From: a bacterium
GTDB lineage: Bacteria > Bacillota > Clostridia > Lachnospirales > Lachnospiraceae
Length of the DNA: 36,185 bases
Assembly: GCA_030539495.1 (NCBI GenBank)
Contig: JAUNRX010000022.1
Span: 1 to 36,185 of the forward strand
Reading direction: 5' to 3'
The first letter of the stretch is position 1. Each line of letters begins with the position of its first letter. Shown here piece after piece: positions 25,846 to 32,560 of this stretch. The translations under genes and the position numbers were made by a program. The notes under the pieces are model-generated. The model did no database searches and was not told the origin of the DNA. It saw only the letters and a program-made list of their open reading frames with translations.

Positions 25846-27435
25846 TTGGCTAATTATAAGAGAGTTATATCCTATATGTATCAGTATCGTAATCAAGCAA
25901 AGGGAAATAATGTAGGATTTGCAAGGATAGAAACTAGAGACACACAATGTAAAATTACAATCAATATACGTGTACCAAACATGAAAGAGCAGGATATTAA
26001 AAGTTACATGTATTGTTGGTACAATCGGGAAATGCATGGAGTCTTCTTAGGTAATGTACATATTAACAATGGTGTCGGAGAATTAGTCGTAAAGACGGAT
26101 GTAGATAATATTATGAGTAGTAAATACCGTTTATCAGATATGGGCGGTATTCTTTTGTATGTCACGGATTCATCCTATCTTGGAACGGAATGGGATGGGA
26201 AAGCTGTTATGTGTAATGGATTATTTGTAGATAAGGAAAAGCCACAGGACTTTGTGGACCGAATTAATAAAGAGACAGTAACAAAAGAGGCTCCTAAGCC
26301 AGAAGTACCAAAGGTGGAAGAAACAGTGCCGGTTAAAAAGGTTGTTCCATTTAAACCGGCAGCACAGGAAAAGCCAGAACAGCAACTAAAAGGTGCAGTG
26401 ATCGAACAACAGCCATCTTCAAGTATGGAAGCGTTGATTGAAGATGAGGTGGCAAAGGAAGAACAAGACGCGAATACAATGACTGCAGCCGTAGCAGAGC
26501 CGGTAGAAAAAGAAAGCCAAGAGGAAGTAGAACAGGAAGTAGTGACAGAGCAGCCAGTAGAGCAACAGCCAGTTGTGGAACAGTCAGTACCAGAAGCTGA
26601 GTCAAGCGATACCTCCTTCCCATTAAGCAAAGAGAAGATTGAAAATTTAGATAAGCAAGCGCAAGAGTTATTTGGAACCATGTTATTTAATACCCTTTTT
26701 CCAGAAGAGGAAAAGGGAGAAATAAAGGAGCCATCTTCCAATCAAAAGGAGTCCGTTGAACCAGAACAGGTGCAGGCAAGTGAGACGATAAAGATCAGTC
26801 CGAAAAGTGCAATTGAATGCTTTACTGCATTTCGCTCTTGTGAGTCAAAAGAAGAGTATGAAGAAATTCAAGAAGAGATTAAGACCATGAAAGCACAAAT
26901 AGACCATTTAGAGTTATTATTAAAAGAATGGAGAATAAAAGAAGAGCGTCTTAATGAGCTGGAAGAAGCAAAGGCAGTCAGTGAGCAAGAAAAGATTGCA
27001 TTAGAAGAAGAGGCAAGAGAATCCTATCATATTGATGGAGTAGAGGGCGACTTAGAGGCAGCAGCATTAACAGGAAACGTAGTAAGCCGTATCTTTAATA
27101 AGTATCCAGCAATGCAGCCATTTAAGCCTGGTGAAGTGGATGCCTGTATCCGTATTGAACCACAGGATCTTGGAATCTTTCCAATGGAAAACTGGATTCT
27201 TGCAAATAATAGCTTTTTGCTTCATGGATATTATAGCTACCGGCATTTAATCTTTATTAAGACCAAAGAAAATGGGCAGGATCGATTCTTACTTGGCGTA
27301 CCTGGGGTAAACCATAGCAGGGAACGCTTTATGGCAAATATGTTTGGATTTAATGAATTTAGAAGTCTGGCTGAACAGGAAGATGAGTCCGGTGACTTCG
27401 GATATTGGTGCCAAGAAATAAAGATGCATGTATAA
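25846..27435 (+). CDS. Protein of unknown function: N-terminal beta-rich domain, acidic linker, coiled coil, C-terminal domain
   Basis: I do not recognise a named function. The start is TTG 25846 with GGGAG at 25833-25837, giving 529 residues. An upstream GTG at 25837 has no ribosome site. The layout is as follows. Residues 1-140 look beta-rich (VGFARIETRDTQCKITINIR, then SYMYCWYNREMHGVFLGNV). Residues 145-255 are a disordered linker rich in Glu, Val, Pro and Gln. Residues 260-290 form a short helix (ENLDKQAQELFGTMLFNTLF). Residues 333-395 are a charged coiled coil. Residues 410-529 form a second folded domain with WILANNSFLLHGYYSYRHLI, GVPGVNHSRERFMANMFGFN. From memory the last part resembles a Lachnospiraceae domain of unknown function (possibly DUF6128), but I could not check. 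There is no signal peptide or membrane segment. It is a single gene between terminators. Confidence 0.8.
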   Translation: MANYKRVISYMYQYRNQAKGNNVGFARIETRDTQCKITINIRVPNMKEQDIKSYMYCWYNREMHGVFLGNVHINNGVGELVVKTDVDNIMSSKYRLSDMGGILLYVTDSSYLGTEWDGKAVMCNGLFVDKEKPQDFVDRINKETVTKEAPKPEVPKVEETVPVKKVVPFKPAAQEKPEQQLKGAVIEQQPSSSMEALIEDEVAKEEQDANTMTAAVAEPVEKESQEEVEQEVVTEQPVEQQPVVEQSVPEAESSDTSFPLSKEKIENLDKQAQELFGTMLFNTLFPEEEKGEIKEPSSNQKESVEPEQVQASETIKISPKSAIECFTAFRSCESKEEYEEIQEEIKTMKAQIDHLELLLKEWRIKEERLNELEEAKAVSEQEKIALEEEARESYHIDGVEGDLEAAALTGNVVSRIFNKYPAMQPFKPGEVDACIRIEPQDLGIFPMENWILANNSFLLHGYYSYRHLIFIKTKENGQDRFLLGVPGVNHSRERFMANMFGFNEFRSLAEQEDESGDFGYWCQEIKMHV

Positions 27436-27439
27436 AGAG

Positions 27440-27484
27440 AGGCTGCCATACAGCAAAGTGTAAGTTGTATGGCAGCCTGTTTTG
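27440..27484 (+). terminator. Terminator between the unknown gene and the NrdG-like gene
   Basis: A perfect 13-bp stem, AGGCTGCCATACA (27440-27452) with TGTATGGCAGCCT (27466-27478), is followed by GTTTTGTT. It closes the 25846-27435 transcript and may also act on the convergent minus-strand gene, whose stop is at 27505. Confidence 0.88.
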
Positions 27485-27504
27485 TTATGTAGCATTAGAA
27501 TACA

Positions 27505-28206
27505 CTAGTACATTTCTCCACGGATATGGGTATTTGGTAAATCAGAGAGAAGTAATGTTTTCATTTCCTGCAGTTCCTCTTGTGTAAGTCCATGAAGCCC
27601 TTTTTGAATGACATGTTCAGAATCTTTAAAATTTTGCAGGATATAGGTAGATGGGCCGCTTAGCCACTTTCCAATCTTACGCATTCTTTCTTTTGTGTGC
27701 TGTTCCTTTACTACCGTTGTGCGGAATTCATAAGGAATGGAACCGGACTTTAGAAAGTCAACAGAGGCTTCAATCTCTTTTAGATTAGTCTGAGTAGTGC
27801 CGGCACTTACCGAATAATAGGGCAATGCATTTTTAATATCCATGGCAACATAGTCAATTAGGCGGTCTCTTACAAGTTCCATCATCATCTTTGGATTGGT
27901 GCCATTGGTATCCAGTTTAATTAGATATCCCAGTTCCTTAATTTCTGCTAAAAACGAGGGAAGTTCTTTATATAGTGTTGGTTCACCGCCGGTAATACAG
28001 ACACCTTCGATGATGCCTTGGCGTTTATGTAAATGGGTAAATAGTTCTTCTTTTGTAATCTCAGGTTCGGTGATTTTGGCTCCAACGAGTAATGAATTTT
28101 GACAAAATGGGCAACGATAATTACAGTGGCCAAAGAAAATGGTAGATGCAACATACCCTTTATAGTCTAATAATGTTGTTTTTTGTAAACCATATATAGG
28201 AATCAA
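27505..28206 (-). CDS. Anaerobic ribonucleoside-triphosphate reductase activating protein (NrdG2-type radical SAM enzyme)
   Basis: The 233-residue radical SAM protein has the 4Fe-4S motif HCNYRCPFCQN (C28, C32, C35, spacing Cx3Cx2C), the SAM-binding ITGGEPTL, KLDTNGTNP, and YVAMDIKNAL with the LxxDIK-type strand. This combination is typical of NrdG2 activases, which generate the glycyl radical on anaerobic class III ribonucleotide reductase NrdD. A related radical SAM activase for another glycyl-radical enzyme is possible. The start is TTG at 28206 (minus strand) with AGAAGG about 6 nt upstream. nrdD is not adjacent. Upstream lies a divergent intergenic region shared with tadA that contains a 9-bp inverted repeat. 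Confidence 0.88.
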   Translation of the reverse strand: MIPIYGLQKTTLLDYKGYVASTIFFGHCNYRCPFCQNSLLVGAKITEPEITKEELFTHLHKRQGIIEGVCITGGEPTLYKELPSFLAEIKELGYLIKLDTNGTNPKMMMELVRDRLIDYVAMDIKNALPYYSVSAGTTQTNLKEIEASVDFLKSGSIPYEFRTTVVKEQHTKERMRKIGKWLSGPSTYILQNFKDSEHVIQKGLHGLTQEELQEMKTLLLSDLPNTHIRGEMY

Positions 28207-28232
28207 AGGATTACCTTCTTTCTGAAAGGATA

Positions 28233-28261
28233 TTGTCTATTATATAGTAAGATGTTACTAT
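28233..28261 (+). promoter_or_regulatory. Candidate promoter of tadA
   Basis: TTGTCT (28233-28238), a 17-nt spacer and TACTAT (28256-28261) match four of six positions in each box. The region overlaps the inverted repeat at 28242-28263. Confidence 0.45.
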
Positions 28262-28263
28262 AT
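28242..28263. repeat. 9-bp inverted repeat in the divergent nrdG2-like/tadA region
   Basis: ATATAGTAA (28242-28250) and TTACTATAT (28255-28263) are perfect inverted copies with a GATG spacer. The repeat overlaps the likely tadA promoter and lies 36-57 nt upstream of the NrdG-like start, so it may be an operator for either gene. Confidence 0.55.
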
Positions 28264-28335
28264 TTACTAATAGTGTATCAAAGATAGCATGGAAATAAAA
28301 CCATGGAATTACTACTAGCAGATGGAGGTGTTAGA

Positions 28336-28830
28336 GTGGAACGGTTTATGAAAGAGGCAATTAAGCAGGCCAAGAAAGCATATAAGATAGAGGAAGTGCC
28401 AATTGGCTGCGTCATTGTACATGAGGATAAAATAATAGCTAGAGCATATAATAAGCGTAATTACAAGAAATCGACACTTGCACACGCAGAGCTATTAGCG
28501 ATTACGAAGGCATCCAAAGTATTAAATGACTGGCGTTTAGAAGGGTGTACCATGTATGTGACATTGGAACCTTGTCAAATGTGTGCAGGTGCCATTGTAC
28601 AAGCCAGATTAGACAAAGTAGTCATTGGATGTATGAATCCAAAGGCAGGTTGTGCCGGATCAGTCATTAATTTATTGGATATGAAAGGGTTCAACCATCA
28701 GGTTGAGGTCGAAAAAGGTGTTATGGAAGAAGAGTGTTCTAACCTTCTACAGCAGTTCTTTAAAGAATTAAGAGATAAGAAGAAAAAATTAAAGCAATTG
28801 CAAAAGAGTATGAATGAGACTTCTGAATAA
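28336..28830 (+). CDS. tadA: tRNA-specific adenosine deaminase
   Basis: TadA deaminates A34 to inosine in tRNA-Arg(ACG), widening wobble decoding. The frame opens at ATG 28303, but GGAGGTG (28324-28330) sits 5 nt before GTG 28336. That start gives the normal N-terminus VERFMKEAIKQAKKAY and 164 residues. Zinc and catalytic residues are visible: H50-A-E52 and P79-C80-x-x-C83, in LAHAELLAI and LEPCQMCAGAIVQAR. The C-terminus is a lysine-rich helix. It lies directly upstream of the SRP RNA gene, as in B. subtilis. Confidence 0.95.
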   Translation: MERFMKEAIKQAKKAYKIEEVPIGCVIVHEDKIIARAYNKRNYKKSTLAHAELLAITKASKVLNDWRLEGCTMYVTLEPCQMCAGAIVQARLDKVVIGCMNPKAGCAGSVINLLDMKGFNHQVEVEKGVMEEECSNLLQQFFKELRDKKKKLKQLQKSMNETSE

Positions 28831-28857
28831 TTCTGAGTTCATGAAAGTGAAATGGGC

Positions 28858-28886
28858 TTGACAGCAGATTGAAAAACAAGTATACT
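28858..28886 (+). promoter_or_regulatory. Strong SigA promoter of the SRP RNA gene
   Basis: TTGACA (28858-28863), a 17-nt spacer and TATACT (28881-28886) form a near-perfect promoter immediately upstream of the SRP RNA. Confidence 0.9.
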
Positions 28887-28914
28887 AATCACTACATGTT
28901 ATGTTTATAAAGTT

Positions 28915-29178
28915 TCCGTGCAGCCGGGGAGATAGCGGTGCCCTATACCTGCAATCCGCTACAGCAGGGGTGATATTTTGCCTCGGGTTTATTCTTGTAG
29001 GGCTGCCCTTTATAAGTGATGTTGACGTTTGGGTCTTACGCAACAGGAATTTGTGAACCGTGTCAGGTCAGGAATGAAGCAGCACTAAGCAAACACTCTT
29101 GTGTGCCGTAAGGCAACCTGAGCCGAGTTAACTGTAAAGGTAACGCTTATGAGGTAGATTCAAAGCAAAATGCACGGA
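28915..29178 (+). ncRNA. ffs: Signal recognition particle RNA, large (Bacillus/Clostridium) type
   Basis: The RNA component of the signal recognition particle binds Ffh and guides membrane and secreted proteins. The core helix 8 sequence GTCAGGTCAGGAATGAAGCA (about 29070-29089) contains the asymmetric loop and the GGAA-type tetraloop position. The 5' domain has CCGGGGAGATAGCGGTGCCC followed by CTATACCTGCAATCCGC, typical of the Alu-containing large form. The 5' TCCGTGCA (28915-28922) pairs with TGCACGGA (29171-29178), setting a mature size of about 264 nt, close to the B. subtilis scRNA. The transcript probably starts near 28893 and is trimmed. A terminator follows. Confidence 0.95.
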
Positions 29179-29199
29179 TATTAATATATAAGAATTTAG

Positions 29200-29229
29200 T
29201 CGTCTACAATTTGTAGGCGATTTTTTTTT
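29200..29229 (+). terminator. Intrinsic terminator after the SRP RNA
   Basis: TCGTCTAC pairs with GTAGGCGA (29200-29220, loop AATT, one G-U) and is followed by nine T (29221-29229). Confidence 0.92.
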
Positions 29230-29289
29230 ACGCGAACAACGAGCCAAAGTAATGCTCCGCTAGGGGGAACAGTTACATAAGAGGAAGAG

Positions 29290-29301
29290 CTTGTATACAA
29301 G
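29290..29301. repeat. 12-bp perfect palindrome upstream of the 772-residue gene
   Basis: CTTGTATACAAG is fully self-complementary and lies about 160 nt before the start of the cNMP-like gene, in a 233-nt gap. A possible -10 box TATAAT is at 29390-29395, without a good -35. The palindrome could be an operator or chance. Confidence 0.4.
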
Positions 29302-29462
29302 ACTAGAACTGGTAGAGAGTTGCTATAGGAAATATGTCTTGTTTATAGTTTTTTTGTAGATTTACATAGAAGTTTTAATAGTCCTAGTTTATAATGAATA
29401 CAACAAAATCACTATTTTCCTTAAAATAGAAATAGTTAAACAATCAGATAAGGAGTCATGGC

Positions 29463-31781
29463 ATGGGACAGTCATTAAAATTAGGAACGATTACTCAGCT
29501 GGAAGAAGGGAAAATCCTATACCAAGAGGGAGAAAGACTCGAAAGTGTTGCATTAGTATTAAAAGGGAGTGCTATATGTACAAATTCGGGAATGAATGTG
29601 GTAGTAAGACCTGGTGAGTTTATCGGCGTAAACGATCTGTACATAGGGAAGTATTCAGGTACAGTAAAAGCAGGCAGTGGTTGCGTAGTTTATGTAATCG
29701 AGGCAAAAGACTTAAATGCAATTCAAGCGATTATCGATATAAAGCAGGAGTATAGAGGCTATCTGATTAAATCCTTAAATCGTTATCTCTTGCAAGTATA
29801 TGAAGCATATTATTCCGTATTAGGTGTAACAAACGATATCTTAAACAAAGCAAATGACATTATGAAACAGTATAGCGAAATTGTAGTTGCATTTGGTGGA
29901 GAAACAGAAACCGTGTATGGGCTGGAAAAATTGGTGTTATTTACAAAAGAACTTCCAGTGAAGTCGGAATGGATACAAACCATTAAAGAAATGCAGGCAA
30001 TCCCAATTGATGTGATGTCATCTTACTATTCCTATCTTCCTGTCAGTTCTCTTCGTGAGATTGAGGAAAAGATTAAGATTTGTACAATTCTTATGAATGC
30101 GATGAAACAACTTACAACATATATAACAAGCGTAAGTGATGTATTAATTAATGAGGGGCCAGACTGTATCTTTAAGGTAATTTGCAGAACGGTAATTACA
30201 TTGGCTCCAAGTCATGCAAATTACACCGATATGATTGACTTGGTGGACCAGACAGTGGAGCTTGTAAATAAGCTAGAGGAAGAATTAGAGAAGCGTTTAG
30301 GAAAGTCAACAATTGTAAATCGTGCGCAGATGGAAGCTTTATATTATACTATTATTTCTGGAACTTCCGAAGATGATATATTAGACAGTGAAGAGACCAA
30401 CGAGGGGCTATTACGAGGGTTTGAAAACAGTCTGCAGCAGATTCTTTCCTATGGTGAGATTGAAACAGAGATAAGAGCTAAGTTTACCAACTATATGGAG
30501 CAATTTATTGCAATAAAAGATAAAAATTCCACAGCGGATGAGATTAGGGAACTACGTCATAGTATTACGGGAATTTTCTTTTACATTTATAAAAAGGTAT
30601 TCTTAAAGGCATATAATAGCGGAAGCTATGATAAGGCAGTCAAGCTATTCCTACAATTCGGATTTATGGATGAAAGGCTGTTATCGAAAGAACAATTGCT
30701 GTCTCTTGCCAAGTTAAAGGTAAAGAATACAATGACTTACTATTGTAATTGCTATACGATCTTTGACTGGTTAGTAGAAATCTATGAAGGACGTAAAGAG
30801 CCATCGAAGAATGAGATGGACCTTGATTACCGAGATTATATTAGACAGATGACGGGGAAAGGGAAGCTTACACCCCAAGAAGAACGACAATACATGGAAG
30901 ATTATGATGCTAAGCTAGACTTTGAACTTTCAAATATGTTCCAGCATAATATGAAGTTGACAAATGGAAAGGTATCCACGTACGTGCCATTTTTATATGA
31001 GGATATCATGCCATTAAATATAGAGAAATATTTCTTAACACCGACAAAGATTGATGAATCAATTCGCGATATTATTGCAGTTGATTTTTCTGCATTCTAC
31101 CGTGAAGTCATCTTTTCGGATCCAAGCATAGGAATCCAGCGTGAAATCTTAGAGAAAGAATATTTGCCAGATATCCTTTTATATCCTACTTGCGGTACGA
31201 ATGGTGTTATGTGGCAGGAGACAGCAAATAAGTCAAGGGAGAGTTCCGCTAGATTTTGCTTGGCAATTCTATGTGAGACAAACTTAGAGGATATGATGAT
31301 CCGTCTGATTGCAAAATTTAGATGGGAATTATGTCGTACGTTACAAGGATTTGGATGGAATGATATTTCAAATAAATGTCTGACATCAGAGTATAATGAC
31401 TATATTCAGTTCTATCGAAAGAATAAAGAACTAAGTGAAGATAAAAAAGAGAAATTAAAGCAGCAGATACAAAAGGCTAGAAATAATACAAGAGAGTGCT
31501 TTGTTATTGATTATGAACAATGGATTAAGTATGAGTTACAAGGTTCTGTTCGATTAAATAAATGTGCTAGAGATATTCTTGCAGCATACTGCCCATTTAA
31601 TAAGGAGATTCGTGAGCGTCTTGTAAGCAGGTCACAATATCAGGATGGCTTCTTTAAATATGAGAAGGAAGCGAAAACAAGAGCTCGTATTTTAGATGCG
31701 AAGATTTTATCCTTAAAGAAGAGTGGTATGACAGTGCCAAAAGAATTAGAGTCTACAGCAGCTTATTACAATAATAAATAA
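29463..31781 (+). CDS. Large protein with cyclic-nucleotide-binding-like N-terminus, function unknown
   Basis: From ATG 29463, preceded by AAGGAG, the protein has 772 residues. Residues 1-95 fit the cNMP-binding beta barrel: ILYQEGERLESVALVLKGSA, then RPGEFIGVNDLYIGKYSGTV and a final strand before a long helix. In CRP-type proteins the GEL/GEF loop is followed by an R-S/T-A phosphate contact. Here the aligned residues are Y-S-G, so canonical cAMP binding is doubtful. Residues 100-520 are mainly alpha-helical. The C-terminal third contains distinctive blocks such as YPTCGTNGVMWQE (574-586), ARFCLAILCETNLEDMMI, FRWELCRTLQGFGW and LTSEYNDYIQFYRKN (640-654). There is no DNA-binding helix-turn-helix, signal peptide or membrane segment. 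It is the first gene of the three-gene cluster, 23 nt before the ABC ATPase. Confidence 0.85.
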   Translation: MGQSLKLGTITQLEEGKILYQEGERLESVALVLKGSAICTNSGMNVVVRPGEFIGVNDLYIGKYSGTVKAGSGCVVYVIEAKDLNAIQAIIDIKQEYRGYLIKSLNRYLLQVYEAYYSVLGVTNDILNKANDIMKQYSEIVVAFGGETETVYGLEKLVLFTKELPVKSEWIQTIKEMQAIPIDVMSSYYSYLPVSSLREIEEKIKICTILMNAMKQLTTYITSVSDVLINEGPDCIFKVICRTVITLAPSHANYTDMIDLVDQTVELVNKLEEELEKRLGKSTIVNRAQMEALYYTIISGTSEDDILDSEETNEGLLRGFENSLQQILSYGEIETEIRAKFTNYMEQFIAIKDKNSTADEIRELRHSITGIFFYIYKKVFLKAYNSGSYDKAVKLFLQFGFMDERLLSKEQLLSLAKLKVKNTMTYYCNCYTIFDWLVEIYEGRKEPSKNEMDLDYRDYIRQMTGKGKLTPQEERQYMEDYDAKLDFELSNMFQHNMKLTNGKVSTYVPFLYEDIMPLNIEKYFLTPTKIDESIRDIIAVDFSAFYREVIFSDPSIGIQREILEKEYLPDILLYPTCGTNGVMWQETANKSRESSARFCLAILCETNLEDMMIRLIAKFRWELCRTLQGFGWNDISNKCLTSEYNDYIQFYRKNKELSEDKKEKLKQQIQKARNNTRECFVIDYEQWIKYELQGSVRLNKCARDILAAYCPFNKEIRERLVSRSQYQDGFFKYEKEAKTRARILDAKILSLKKSGMTVPKELESTAAYYNNK

Positions 31782-31804
31782 CAAAGCCAGTCAGGAGGAG
31801 TGTT

Positions 31805-32521
31805 TTGTTAGAACTTATTGAAGTAACGAAGAAGTATAAAAACAAGACTGCAGTGGACAAACTTAGCTTTTCCTTAAAAGAAGGGGAAGTAATTGGCTTA
31901 TTAGGTTCTAATGGGGCCGGTAAGTCAACGACCATTGCAATGATTGCGACGCTTCTTAAACCGGACCAAGGTGAGATTTTGCTTGATGGTGAGAGCATTA
32001 TAAAAAATCCCAAACAGATGAGAGAGAGATTAGGATATGTACCCCAGGATATTGCGTTATATGAGAATCTATCTGGACTGGATAATTTAAAATTTTGGGG
32101 CCGTTCTTATGGTCTAAGAGGTGATGCATTAAAAGAGGCAATTGAAACAGTCTCGGACATCATCCGATTTACTAAAGAGGAGTTACGACAGAAGGTCTGC
32201 ACTTACTCAGGCGGAATGAAACGAAGAATAAATATAGGAGTAGCACTTTTGCATAATCCTAAAATCGTAGTGATGGATGAGCCTACTGTAGGGTTAGATA
32301 TCATTTCAAGACGTGCAATAATAGCTGCGATCAAAGAAATTAATAAGCGTGGGGTCAGTATTATTTATACCGGTCATTATTTCGAGGAAATAGAAGAAAT
32401 CTGCAGTCGAATTATAATACTTGAGCAGGGAAAACTACTTATTAATGATACTAAAGAGGCATTATTACATGAACAGATGAATTTAGAACAATATTATTTG
32501 AGCATTGTGAAAGAAGAGTAG
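31805..32521 (+). CDS. ABC transporter ATP-binding protein (ABC-2/DrrA type), no adjacent permease
   Basis: The 238-residue ATPase has all catalytic motifs: Walker A GSNGAGKST (34-42), Q-loop Q81 in YVPQDIALYENLS, a signature with YSGGMKRR (134-141) in place of LSGGQ, Walker B VVMDEPTVGLD (155-165) and the switch histidine H191 in YTGHYFEE. SGGMKRR, the ENLS motif and the length point to the ABC-2 exporter class (DrrA, NatA, CcmA-like). Such proteins pair with a six-helix permease, yet neither neighbour has membrane segments. It may work with a permease elsewhere or in a non-transport role. The start is TTG 31805 with GGAGGAG at 31794-31800. It is in one likely operon with the genes on both sides. 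Confidence 0.93.
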   Translation: MLELIEVTKKYKNKTAVDKLSFSLKEGEVIGLLGSNGAGKSTTIAMIATLLKPDQGEILLDGESIIKNPKQMRERLGYVPQDIALYENLSGLDNLKFWGRSYGLRGDALKEAIETVSDIIRFTKEELRQKVCTYSGGMKRRINIGVALLHNPKIVVMDEPTVGLDIISRRAIIAAIKEINKRGVSIIYTGHYFEEIEEICSRIIILEQGKLLINDTKEALLHEQMNLEQYYLSIVKEE

Positions 32522-32560
32522 GCATCTTGTTTATATTAGAGAATAAGGAGGATTAGAAAC

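Noticed and set aside
26175-26741. 188-codon minus-strand Ser/Cys/Thr-rich frame
   Set aside because: It is the shadow of the low-complexity acidic linker of the plus-strand gene (GAA/GTA repeats read backwards give TTC/TAC and Ser/Thr codons).
28233-28274. Possible NrdR boxes upstream of the NrdG-like gene
   Set aside because: Repeats do not match the NrdR consensus well and their centre spacing is wrong; kept only as an unassigned inverted repeat.
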